A DNA stretch of 14,641 nucleotides from Gammaproteobacteria bacterium (GTDB lineage Bacteria > Pseudomonadota > Gammaproteobacteria > J113), in assembly GCA_003694425.1 (NCBI GenBank), contig RFJX01000283.1:1-14641 (forward strand), written 5' to 3'. A program made the translations under genes and the position numbers. Below are positions 1-6,696 of the stretch, piece by piece. Every line of letters starts with the position of its first letter. Position 1 is the stretch's first letter. The notes beneath the pieces were generated by a model that ran no database searches, was not told the DNA's origin, and worked only from the letters and a program-made list of their open reading frames with translations.

Positions 1-252
1 CCCCTGGATCACCATGCTGCCAGCCGTCATGTCGCTGCCCAGCAGCTTCACCGCGGACAGCTCGCCCTCAACCTCGAGCTGCTCCGGCCCGCTGCCGCTC
101 ACCGAGAAGAATTCCCCCAGCTCCACCTTCCGGTTGCCGTGGTACAGGGTCAACTTGCCGATCTCCGCCTCGGACAGGCCGGCCAGATGGGCCGGACTTA
201 TCACCTCGGCCTCGAGCGGCACTTCCGGTTGGGTATGCAAGGAGAGTTTCAT
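1..252 (-). CDS. fwdC: Formylmethanofuran dehydrogenase subunit C (FwdC/FhcC-type), N-terminal 84 codons, cut by window edge
   Basis: This is the beginning of the C subunit of the left-hand formylmethanofuran dehydrogenase cluster; the rest lies left of base 1. The 84 visible residues align in layout with the start of the complete FhcC at 5803-4988 (short beta-rich N-terminus, then the run leading into the Gly-rich beta-helix; GSDMTAGSMVIQG is the first turn). FwdC subunits carry GxxxG-type repeats related to the C-terminal domain of glutamate synthase and act as scaffold beside the A subunit. I chose ATG 252 because GAAGAGGA lies about 10 bases upstream and the N-terminus then matches the length of the other FhcC. 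An in-frame ATG at 279 would add nine residues (MKLEEDWNA) and sit 8 bp after the ftr stop. The family assignment is firm; membership in the redox-active complex is inferred from position. Confidence 0.8.
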   Translation of the reverse strand, partial: MKLSLHTQPEVPLEAEVISPAHLAGLSEAEIGKLTLYHGNRKVELGEFFSVSGSGPEQLEVEGELSAVKLLGSDMTAGSMVIQG

Positions 253-287
253 CGCGTTCCAATCCTCTTCGAGCTTCATCCCGGTGG

Positions 288-1190
288 CTACGGGAGCTGA
301 TCCCCCTGCAGCAGGGCATGCAACCCAATCTGGAACTGCCCCAGCTCGCCGCCGTAGTTGCCGGCTGAGATCTCCGGGATCCCGGTCCCGGCAGCGGCCA
401 GCATGCCGACCCGCATCGCCTCCCCCACCGCGGCCTCGTCCAGGCCGTCGATGACGATCTCCAGGACACAGCCGATGTTCTCCGCCAGCGCGGTGTGTTC
501 GACCCGGCCGCGCAGGGTGGGGCAGTAGGCGTCATTGGTCGAGGCCGGCAGCCCCTTGTAGCGGGAGCCCGGCTTGCTGCCGCTCCTGACCACCCCGTCC
601 GGGAACGGCAGCACCACGCCGTCCACCGCGTTCATGGCATCGACCGCGGCCTCGGCGGCGCTCAGGGTCTGGCTCAGGTCCTCGCCGAGGAGCAGGATGT
701 TGCCTCCGCCCACTGCCGGCTGGACGCGGAATGTGTCGGCCACCAGGAACTCGCCCTCCATGACCGGGATGCGCCAGTAGCGGGTGTCGTCGAGCAGCTT
801 GCTGGACTGGTAGCCGTCACCGAAAAAGCGCAGCTTGCCGCCGACCGTGACCGCCTCGCCCTCGCTGAGCCCGTCGTAGCAGGCGGTGGTCGGACAGGTC
901 ATGATGCACTGCCCCACCCGCTCCATGAGGCGGTCCCCGACGCCCTTGACGCTGCCGGCGAACAGCAGCACGCTGGCCCCGGGGCGCCGATCCGGGGTCT
1001 CCTGCTCACCGAGTAGCCGTTCGATGCCGGCCTCGCACTTGCAGCCGATGACCGAGGTGGCGAACCCGGTCACCGAGCGCGCCGCCGCCAGGGCCCACTT
1101 TTCGTTCTCGGCGGTGATGATCAGCCGGGCCGCGTACATCTTGAAGGCCTCGGCGAAGGTGTCGGCCACCTGGGTTGACTGGATCTGCAT
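288..1190 (-). CDS. ftr: Formylmethanofuran:tetrahydromethanopterin formyltransferase (Ftr/FhcD), copy in the Fwd-type cluster
   Basis: This 300-residue cytoplasmic protein is the expected length for Ftr, which moves the formyl group between the N5 of tetrahydromethanopterin and the amine of methanofuran (or bacterial methylofuran). Family landmarks seen are TFAEAF near the start, GFATSVIGCKCEAGIE around 42-57, LRFFGDGYQ, RYWRIPVMEGEF, and the C-terminal ISAGNYGGELG, all shared with the second copy at 5800-6696. It starts 31 bp after the fwdA stop with a poor Shine-Dalgarno site (CGGGCAG), so it is probably translated from the fwdA transcript. It ends 35 bp before the chosen fwdC start. Relative to its paralogue it differs most in the middle (about 75-115) and at the C-terminus. 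No missing core motif is apparent. Confidence 0.93.
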   Translation of the reverse strand: MQIQSTQVADTFAEAFKMYAARLIITAENEKWALAAARSVTGFATSVIGCKCEAGIERLLGEQETPDRRPGASVLLFAGSVKGVGDRLMERVGQCIMTCPTTACYDGLSEGEAVTVGGKLRFFGDGYQSSKLLDDTRYWRIPVMEGEFLVADTFRVQPAVGGGNILLLGEDLSQTLSAAEAAVDAMNAVDGVVLPFPDGVVRSGSKPGSRYKGLPASTNDAYCPTLRGRVEHTALAENIGCVLEIVIDGLDEAAVGEAMRVGMLAAAGTGIPEISAGNYGGELGQFQIGLHALLQGDQLP

Positions 1191-1221
1191 GGTTCTGCCC
1201 GGTTGTTATTGTCGCAAGTGG

Positions 1222-2862
1222 TCAGGCCCCCGTCGGGATCACCTCCGCATGGGGAGCATAACGGTCGTCGACCGCATAGTTCTCGAAGCGGATGGAATAG
1301 TAGTCCTCGAAGAAGGGCCGCAGCTCTTCGGTAATCGAATCGTCGAATTCCGGGGCGACGTGGAGGATGCGGCCCTCGGTGTCGGCGCAGAATTCGTGGT
1401 TGTCGATGAACAGCTCGCCGCCCTTGATCACGTAACGGGCGGCGTTGAACATCGCTTCCTTGTCCTCCTGCTCGTCGTAGATGGTGATGTCCGCGTCGGC
1501 GCCCACCCCCAGATGACCCTTGTGCTTCAGCCCCAGCAGCCGGGCCGGGCCGGCGCGGGTGACGATGGCGATTTCGCGCAGGGTGTACTCGCGGTCCAGA
1601 TCCAGCAGGCTGGTATTGGCCAGGGCCTTCTGGTTGACCCTCGCGGCCTGCTCGCGGCGGAATTCCCGGTCCATCAGCAGACGGATCAGCCGCGGATAGC
1701 TCAGGAAGGAGCCGCCGTTCGGATGGTCGGTGGAGAGCACCATGCGCCAGGGGTCCTCGGCCATCAGGAACAGCTCCAGGCCGATCGCCCACTGGATGGC
1801 GTGGGTGTAGACGTGCTCCTGATAGGTGAAGGGCACGATCCCGCAGCCGCTCTCGCACTCCACGTCGGCGTTGACCCACTTGCCCCGGGTGACGTTGCGC
1901 AGCATCCAGGCCAGCGGCGCATCGGCGGTCATGCTGGTGGACTTGCCGAACATCACCTGACCGACGTCGGCGCTGATGTTGGGATGGGTGTTGATGTATT
2001 CCGAGATCTCCGCCGCCTTCGAGGTGGGATTCCGGCCCGGCTCGCCACCGTAGCTGTGGAACTGGATGTGGGTGATGTGCGCCCGCCGCCCCTCGGCGAT
2101 CTTCATCGTCTCCAGGGTCGTGGCGTAGTTGCCGCTGTGCCCGAGGTTGTTGCAGTGGATATGGGCGGGATGCGGCAGGCCCAGGTCGTTGGCAACGTCG
2201 ATCAGCGCCTTGATGACCTTGCGGGGGGTGACGTCGAAGGCGTTCACCGGCTGGTCGAGATCGACGATGTTGGCGTTGCGCTTGCCCTTCCACGCCTCGT
2301 CGCTGCCCGGGTTGACCAGCTTGATGCCGTAGGCCTTGGTCGAGCTGAGCCACCAGGCGACGGCATGGCGGAACTCCTCCATGCGGCCCTTCTCCAGCAA
2401 CCGGTAGAGGAATTCGTTGTTGCCCATCAGGATGTAGAAGCCGGCATCCACGATGGGGGTGTCGTGCAGCTCCTCCAGCACGTGGCGGGCGCTCAGGGGC
2501 GGTGCCGCCGCCTCCATCGCCGTGGTATAGCCGAGGGTGGCATAGCGATAGCCGGTGGTGAAGGTCGAGGGCACCACGCCGCCGGTGCCCGATCGGGTCA
2601 GCCGGGTCCGCGGATGGACGTCCAGACGGTGGTCTTCCGGCTGGAGCTTGCGCGCCAGGTTGACCTTGGAGCCGGCGATGTGGCAGTGCATGTCGACCCC
2701 GCCGGGCATCACCACCATCCCGCTGGCGTCGAGGGTGGGGGCATCCTCCGGGAGCTGCTCCACGATCCGCCCGTCGCGGACACAGACGTCCCTGATCTCG
2801 CCATCGATATCGTTGGCCGGGTCATAGACCCGCCCGTTGGTAATGCGCAGCATCGTGGACAT
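1222..2862 (-). CDS. fwdA: Formylmethanofuran dehydrogenase subunit A (FwdA/FhcA), zinc amidohydrolase
   Basis: This 546-residue amidohydrolase-superfamily subunit hydrolyses formyl-methanofuran to formate plus methanofuran, or makes it in reverse. Putative binuclear-metal ligands are visible: H59-C60-H61, K181 in GIKLVNPG (the lysine that is carboxylated in the family), H234/H236 in HIHCNNLG, H265/H269 in THIQFHSYG and D379 in STDHPNGG. They sit at almost the same numbers as in the paralogue at 6693-8360. ATG 2862 was chosen because AGGG lies 7 bases upstream; MLRITNG from 2853 is the alternative. In archaeal Fwd the formate made here tunnels to the Mo/W centre in FwdB, and FwdB is encoded just upstream. 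Unlike the rest of the locus, this gene is separated from fwdB by 285 bp containing a terminator, so it may have its own promoter or be controlled by attenuation. Confidence 0.93.
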   Translation of the reverse strand: MSTMLRITNGRVYDPANDIDGEIRDVCVRDGRIVEQLPEDAPTLDASGMVVMPGGVDMHCHIAGSKVNLARKLQPEDHRLDVHPRTRLTRSGTGGVVPSTFTTGYRYATLGYTTAMEAAAPPLSARHVLEELHDTPIVDAGFYILMGNNEFLYRLLEKGRMEEFRHAVAWWLSSTKAYGIKLVNPGSDEAWKGKRNANIVDLDQPVNAFDVTPRKVIKALIDVANDLGLPHPAHIHCNNLGHSGNYATTLETMKIAEGRRAHITHIQFHSYGGEPGRNPTSKAAEISEYINTHPNISADVGQVMFGKSTSMTADAPLAWMLRNVTRGKWVNADVECESGCGIVPFTYQEHVYTHAIQWAIGLELFLMAEDPWRMVLSTDHPNGGSFLSYPRLIRLLMDREFRREQAARVNQKALANTSLLDLDREYTLREIAIVTRAGPARLLGLKHKGHLGVGADADITIYDEQEDKEAMFNAARYVIKGGELFIDNHEFCADTEGRILHVAPEFDDSITEELRPFFEDYYSIRFENYAVDDRYAPHAEVIPTGA

Positions 2863-3053
2863 AGCGGTACCCTGGTTGTCTGCTTCACCGGCTGGGGGCA
2901 GTCACCTTCCCACCGGTCCTCCCCCGTCAGGTGTATGCCGTGACGCCGGGCCGGAAGGAGCCGGCCTGCGCCCTGACCGCGTCGCCACATCTGCCGCCCG
3001 CGTCTCTTTCGACAGCCTCCATGCGTGCCGCCTGACACGCCGGACTGTCCGCG

Positions 3054-3068
3054 ATGACCCCAGGTCAT
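3054..3068. promoter_or_regulatory. 15-bp palindrome, possible operator
   Basis: ATGACC-CCA-GGTCAT is a perfect 6-bp inverted repeat around a 3-bp spacer, about 190 bp upstream of fwdA. It could be a dimeric regulator site or a small hairpin continuing the stem-loop series; no regulator is identified. Confidence 0.3.
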
Positions 3069-3070
3069 CT

Positions 3071-3109
3071 GCTCCTGCACGGCTCCGCGACCGTGGTCGG
3101 CAGGAGCCG
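3071..3109 (-). promoter_or_regulatory. Mutually exclusive stem-loops downstream of the fwdB terminator
   Basis: Two perfect pairings share one arm. Plus-strand 3071-3078 (GCTCCTGC) pairs with 3100-3107 (GCAGGAGC), enclosing CGAC/GTCG. Alternatively 3080-3086 (CGGCTCC) pairs with 3103-3109 (GGAGCCG). Both use bases 3103-3107, so only one can form at a time. This arrangement resembles an attenuator or riboswitch expression platform, but no ligand domain was recognised. Confidence 0.4.
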
Positions 3110-3111
3110 GA

Positions 3112-3138
3112 AAGAAAAGGGCCGCAATCGGCCCCTTT
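3112..3138 (-). terminator. Rho-independent terminator after fwdDB
   Basis: On the minus strand, just after the fwdB stop codon, GGGGCCG-ATTG-CGGCCC is followed by TTTTCTTT. The stem has at least six uninterrupted GC pairs around a 4-base loop, with a T-rich tail at once after it. It would end or partly end transcription of fwdD-fwdB before fwdA. Confidence 0.8.
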
Positions 3139-3147
3139 CGTCATCCG

Positions 3148-4455
3148 TCAGCCGTTTCTGAGCTCCCGTACCCTGTCGGTGATGGCCCTGAGCAGCTCCT
3201 CATCCGAGGGGTAGGGCGATTCGAACGCGGGCCGGAGCATGATCGGCACATCGTCCATCCGATACGCGGTACCCGTCACATTGATGCCGTAGGTCGCGGT
3301 CGTGAAGGCGACGTGGGCCAGTTCGCTGGTGACGGTCGGCTTGGGATCGAAGGTGATCACCGGGATCCGTTTGAGATGCTCGATGGCGGCACGGGGGAAA
3401 TTGGAGGCCGGGTCGCTGGAGATGATACAGGCGGCGTCGGCCTCGCCCCTGGCCAGCACATCGACGGTGGTGAATTCCCCGGGATTGAACCTCGGGTAGC
3501 CGCGGTTGAAATTGACCCCGAAGGGATAGCCGGTCTGCCAGGAGACGACGTTGTCGGCGCCGGTGACATTGCCATGGCCTCGCACCGGCTTGGCGACGAA
3601 GTGGGTGAATTCGTTCAGGTCGGTGGCGAGCGACAACAGGGCACCGCTGTTGAAGTGGCGTCCACGGGTCATGGTCAGGCCCATGCCGAAGAACAGGACA
3701 CCGAAGTTGCAGTTCTTCATGCGCTCGACCAGGTCCTCGAGCGTGGCGAGCGGCACCCCGGTCACCTCCTCGATGCCGGGGTCGACGGGTTTGCCCCTGA
3801 CCAGGGCGCGCAACGCCCACAGGACCTCGAAATCCCGCCCCGGCCGGACCTTGATGAAGATATCGGCCACCGGGGTACTGGGGGTGGCGCGTACATCGAC
3901 CAGGACCACCGTGCGGTCCTTCTTGCCGTTGGGAACGAACATCCCCTTCGGGGTGACCGCATAGCGGGTGAAGTGGCGGGGATGGGCCTCGGCGGGGTTG
4001 CCGCCCCAGTAGATCAGCAGGTCGGCCCGGTTCTTGACTTCACCCAGAGTGGCGGTGGATTCCCCCACCCCCTGGAAGGCGATGCCGGAGGGACCGTGAC
4101 AGACCGAGGTGGTGGTGTCGATGTTCCCGTCCAGGAAGTCGGCCAGTGCCACGGCCTGCCTCTGTGCCTCACAGGTGGTGTCGCTGAGGCCATAGATGAT
4201 CGGGAAACGCGCCTTGACCAGCGTCTGGGCCGCCTCCTCGATCGCCTCTTCGACGGAGACCTCGCGCCCGTCGATCAGCGCGGCCGGACGCTCCTGGTGC
4301 CGGTGTTCGAGGAACCAGGCACGTCCCAGCACGCAGGCGTTCCTGGCCTTGGTGATGCGCTTTTCGTCCAGGTCGACGGTGAGCTCCATGTCGTCACAGA
4401 CGCACCCGCAGAAGGTGCAGGTGGCATTCTCGACGATGGTTGTGTTCTCACTCAT
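3148..4455 (-). CDS. fwdB: Formylmethanofuran dehydrogenase subunit B, redox-competent (FwdB/FmdB type)
   Basis: This 435-residue member of the molybdopterin oxidoreductase superfamily should hold the Mo/W active site where CO2 and formate are interconverted. The N-terminus reads CTFCGCVCDD: C13, C16, C20 (C18 is extra) with C41 in NACVLG, the pattern of a 4Fe-4S cluster site. C119-H120 in SVCHGPSG corresponds to the metal-ligating Cys (Sec in some archaea) and the following catalytic His of archaeal FwdB. R292 in PVRGHGNVTG is a candidate active-site Arg. The typical bacterial FhcB, including the one at 8354-9643, has lost these. It starts 15 bp after fwdD with GAGGT 7 bases before the ATG. 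Downstream is a terminator. The ferredoxin-like FwdF/FwdG subunits that feed electrons in archaea are not in the window. The family call is very sure; the activity is inferred from retained residues. Confidence 0.93.
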   Translation of the reverse strand: MSENTTIVENATCTFCGCVCDDMELTVDLDEKRITKARNACVLGRAWFLEHRHQERPAALIDGREVSVEEAIEEAAQTLVKARFPIIYGLSDTTCEAQRQAVALADFLDGNIDTTTSVCHGPSGIAFQGVGESTATLGEVKNRADLLIYWGGNPAEAHPRHFTRYAVTPKGMFVPNGKKDRTVVLVDVRATPSTPVADIFIKVRPGRDFEVLWALRALVRGKPVDPGIEEVTGVPLATLEDLVERMKNCNFGVLFFGMGLTMTRGRHFNSGALLSLATDLNEFTHFVAKPVRGHGNVTGADNVVSWQTGYPFGVNFNRGYPRFNPGEFTTVDVLARGEADAACIISSDPASNFPRAAIEHLKRIPVITFDPKPTVTSELAHVAFTTATYGINVTGTAYRMDDVPIMLRPAFESPYPSDEELLRAITDRVRELRNG

Positions 4456-4470
4456 CTGTCCGACCTCGCG

Positions 4471-4818
4471 TTACAGGGGGCCCTCGACCTGCACCTCCAG
4501 GTGCTTGGAAAGCGCCATGCCGGTGGCGGCGGTATCCGCCTCCATCAGCTGGCTCGAGGCGGGTCCGTAGGGGATGAACATCAGGCCGGGCGAGGGGTCC
4601 TTGGCCTTGCGCGGCTGGCAGGTAACGACCACCTCGGCCCCGCTCCGGGCCCGCAGCCGGATCTGGTTGCCCGCCTCCAGGCCGAGCCGTTCCATGTCCT
4701 GGGGGTCGAGCTCCACGGTGGATGTGACCTGCTGGTATTCGGGCTCGAGCTTGCCGACATTAAGCGACGTCCCCTGCTTGTTGGAGCGCACGGGGATCAG
4801 CAGCAATGTGTCGGTCAT
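4471..4818 (-). CDS. fwdD: Formylmethanofuran dehydrogenase subunit D, molybdopterin dinucleotide-binding
   Basis: This 115-residue protein is the small molybdopterin-dinucleotide-binding fold that caps the pterin cofactor bound by FwdB; archaeal FwdD is of similar size. A beta-barrel start (LLLIPVRSNKQGTSLN) is followed by the duplicated beta region LGLEAGNQIRLRARSG and the family signature FIPYGPASSQLM-x-ADTAATGMAL. It is first in its operon, 15 bp before fwdB, and AGAGG lies 7 bases upstream of the ATG. A promoter with the 13-bp shared box lies about 65-95 bp upstream. The neighbouring fhcBADC cluster has no such gene, which fits a cofactor-free FhcB there; its presence here is strong context for a pterin-containing enzyme. 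Confidence 0.9.
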   Translation of the reverse strand: MTDTLLLIPVRSNKQGTSLNVGKLEPEYQQVTSTVELDPQDMERLGLEAGNQIRLRARSGAEVVVTCQPRKAKDPSPGLMFIPYGPASSQLMEADTAATGMALSKHLEVQVEGPL

Positions 4819-4881
4819 GGGTCAGCCTCTGTGAGCCGGCGTTCCAGTGGCGCCTGCGGGGAAAGAAGCACTACTGGATTA

Positions 4882-4911
4882 AACGTAGACAGTGGCCGGC
4901 CGGTTTGTCAA
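4882..4911 (-). promoter_or_regulatory. Putative sigma-70 promoter for fwdDB
   Basis: On the minus strand a perfect -35 TTGACA (4911-4906) is followed after 18 bp by TACGTT (4887-4882), a weak -10. The predicted start is 55-60 bases before the fwdD ATG. The -35 is the right half of the shared box. Confidence 0.45.
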
Positions 4912-4918
4912 GGCGACA
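4906..4918 (-). promoter_or_regulatory. 13-bp box shared by both clusters, copy 1 (upstream of fwdD)
   Basis: Minus strand TGTCGCCTTGACA, with TGTC/GACA half-sites around five bases. It is identical to 9811-9823 ahead of fhcB, and both copies have the same orientation relative to the downstream operon. It may be a regulator site overlapping the -35. Confidence 0.5.
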
Positions 4919-4934
4919 AGAACGGGGACCTGGG

Positions 4935-4984
4935 TGCCGTCGCCACCCGCGCACCGGGGCGGGCGGCACGGGGTGGCAACGGTA
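4935..4984 (-). terminator. Strong hairpin after fhcC, terminator-like without a T-tract
   Basis: Arms 4935-4948 and 4971-4984 pair over about 14 positions (core CGTCGCCACCC against GGGTGGCAACG, with a wobble), starting a few bases past the fhcC stop. No run of T follows on the minus strand, so it is either a poor intrinsic terminator or a 3'-end stabiliser. Confidence 0.4.
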
Positions 4985-4987
4985 CGC

Positions 4988-5803
4988 CTACTGCAGCCGG
5001 ATGAGGATCTCCCCCAGGCCGCCCCGGGCGAGGTCTCCGGCATAGCGCTGGACCCGGTGGAACTCGTGGTCGGGGTCCGCCAGGCGACTCTCATAGCCGC
5101 GCAGGGAGGCGAACAGCAGGGCCAGGAAGGTGGCGGTATGACTGCCGCAATTGGCGAAATTGGCGCCGATGGTGGTCTTGCGCCAGAGCAGGATGGTGCC
5201 ACGTGCCATGGCATAGCCGACATGCCTGCCGGTGCGCCCCATCACGGCGATGGTGCCGGCGATCATGCGCGAACCCAGATAGTCCCCGGCATCGCCCTCG
5301 ATGAGGATCTTGCCGCGCCGCATCTGGTCGCCGGCGCGGACACCGACACTGCCCCGCACCAGGATGGTTCCGCCCCGCATCCCCCGGCGGTTGCCACTCC
5401 GGGCGCCACCCAGGTAGTCGCCGCAGTCTCCCCGGATCCGCAGCGTACCACCACCCATCTCGCAGCCGGCCAGGACCCCGGCGGAGCCCCTGACCACGAT
5501 CTCGCCACGACGCATCTGCATCCCGGCATAGGCGCCGACGTCCCCGTGCACGGTGATCCGGCCACCATCCAGCCCCCGTCCGACACAATCCATCCGGTCA
5601 CAGGCCTTCTCGATGACGATATCCTCGCAGTCCGATCCGGAAAGATCGAACAGCTCGCCGACCGGGACCCTGCTGCCACCGCAGTCGAGGGTCATGGAGC
5701 GGATTTCGTCGGCCGTCCTGCCCCTGAGGTTCTGGCAGACCAGGGGTGACATGTCCAGCCGCTGCTCCGGGACGTGCTTGAGATGGAAGGTCAGGGCGCT
5801 CAT
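4988..5803 (-). CDS. fhcC: Formyltransferase/hydrolase complex subunit C (FhcC)
   Basis: This 271-residue subunit is the C component of the bacterial formyltransferase/hydrolase complex, a right-handed beta-helix scaffold that packs on FhcA. The helix is plain to see as about six repeats between residues 80 and 205, such as GDVGAYAGMQMRRGEIVVRG, GDCGDYLG, GSVGVRAGDQMRRG and GDAGDYLGSRM, each with Gly and a Met-x-x-Gly turn; this resembles the glutamate synthase C-terminal domain. The C-terminal tail (about 215-271) lies outside the repeats. Its ATG overlaps the fhcD stop (ATGA), so translation is coupled. It is the last gene of the operon, followed by a strong hairpin. The length and repeats are normal for the family. 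Confidence 0.92.
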   Translation of the reverse strand: MSALTFHLKHVPEQRLDMSPLVCQNLRGRTADEIRSMTLDCGGSRVPVGELFDLSGSDCEDIVIEKACDRMDCVGRGLDGGRITVHGDVGAYAGMQMRRGEIVVRGSAGVLAGCEMGGGTLRIRGDCGDYLGGARSGNRRGMRGGTILVRGSVGVRAGDQMRRGKILIEGDAGDYLGSRMIAGTIAVMGRTGRHVGYAMARGTILLWRKTTIGANFANCGSHTATFLALLFASLRGYESRLADPDHEFHRVQRYAGDLARGGLGEILIRLQ

Positions 5804-6696
5804 GCCAGGATCTCCTGCAGCGGGAAATGATACGGTCCGAGCTTGCCGCCGTAGTTGCCGGCGCTGATCCGGCAGATGCCGTTCTCCGGACCCAGGGTGC
5901 AGGCCGCACGGATGCCGACCCGCATGGCGGTGCGGATGTCCTCCTCGGACAGCCCGTCGATGACGATCTCCATCACCGACTCGATCTCCGGGTCGAGCTG
6001 GCTGTCCACCAGCCCCTTGAGCGTCGGGCAGAAGGCCTCGTTGGTCGAGACATGGAGGAAAGGATACTTGGACCCGACCTTGGAGCCCGACCCGACCACA
6101 CCGCCGGGGAACGGCATGACGATATTGGGCACCCTGCGCATCGCCTCGACCGCGACCTCGCAGGCGGCCAGGGCCTGCAGGCGGGTGCGGGCCAGGATCA
6201 GGAAATTGCCGCCGCCGATGCCCTTGACCACCCCGGTCTTCTCCTCCACCACGAACTCTCCGTTCATCACCGGGATGCGCCAGTAGCGTCGCCCGCCGAT
6301 CACCTTGGAAATCTGGTAACCGTCGCCGAAGAACCGCAGATTCTTCCCGAGCGGTATGCTGGTGTCGCTGTAGACTCCGGCAAAGAGCGCCGCGGTGCAG
6401 GAGGTCAGTGCACACTGGCCGGCACGGGTCTCCACCTGTTTGGCCAGTCCCTTGTCGTCCATGGCGAACATCAGCACGGAGACGCCGGGGCGCCCGTCGG
6501 GGGTCTCCTCCGCCGACAGCTCCCGCTCGATCCCGGCCTCGCAGCCGCAGGCGATGACCGAGGTCGCGAAGCCGGTCAGGGTCTGCGCGGCGATGGTCGC
6601 CCACTTCAGGTTGGTCGCGGTGATGATCATGCGCGTGGCCTTCATCGGGAAGGCCTCGGCGAATGTCGGATCGATCCTGACGCCGTTGATCTTCAT
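5800..6696 (-). CDS. fhcD: Formyltransferase subunit of the formyltransferase/hydrolase complex (FhcD)
   Basis: This 298-residue Ftr-family protein transfers the formyl group from formyl-tetrahydromethanopterin to the methylofuran/methanofuran carrier in the cytoplasm. Landmarks are TFAEAF, GFATSVIACGCEAGIE, LRFFGDGYQISK, RYWRIPVMNGEF, GGGNFLIL, and ISAGNYGGKLGPYHFPL at the C-terminus. The last reads closer to the usual family ending than the paralogue at 288-1190, which has LGQFQIGL there. Its start overlaps the fhcA stop and its stop overlaps the fhcC start by ATGA. The tight coupling of all four genes is that of a single stoichiometric complex. Confidence 0.94.
   Translation of the reverse strand: MKINGVRIDPTFAEAFPMKATRMIITATNLKWATIAAQTLTGFATSVIACGCEAGIERELSAEETPDGRPGVSVLMFAMDDKGLAKQVETRAGQCALTSCTAALFAGVYSDTSIPLGKNLRFFGDGYQISKVIGGRRYWRIPVMNGEFVVEEKTGVVKGIGGGNFLILARTRLQALAACEVAVEAMRRVPNIVMPFPGGVVGSGSKVGSKYPFLHVSTNEAFCPTLKGLVDSQLDPEIESVMEIVIDGLSEEDIRTAMRVGIRAACTLGPENGICRISAGNYGGKLGPYHFPLQEILA

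Larger units (their letters stand above)
2863..3147 (-). other. 285-bp intergenic gap inside the fwd cluster with terminator and stem-loops
   Basis: No convincing gene lies here; the open frames crossing it are antisense or out-of-frame extensions. Read leftward from fwdB it contains a rho-independent terminator (3112-3138), a pair of competing stem-loops (3071-3109), a 15-bp palindrome (3054-3068) and a perfect 6-bp hairpin at 2949-2966 (GGCCGG/CCGGCC with a six-base loop). The last ~60 bases before fwdA are purine-rich on the minus strand and include GGGGG at 2902-2906 facing CCCCC further on. I found no good sigma-70 promoter for fwdA and could not match the region to a known riboswitch class. 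It is best described as a structured leader of unknown type. Confidence 0.5.

Noticed and set aside
886..2943. 685-codon plus-strand open frame across fwdA, longer than the real gene
   Set aside because: It is antisense to fwdA and ftr, whose products match known families with catalytic motifs; the protein has no recognisable motif and reflects high GC content.
2863..2960. Cobalamin or Moco/Tuco riboswitch before fwdA
   Set aside because: Some GGTG and CCCCC elements recall them, but the conserved B12-box and Moco core motifs are not present.
3313..5004. 563-codon plus-strand open frame over fwdB/fwdD
   Set aside because: It is an antisense shadow of two recognised genes and crosses an intergenic promoter region and a hairpin.
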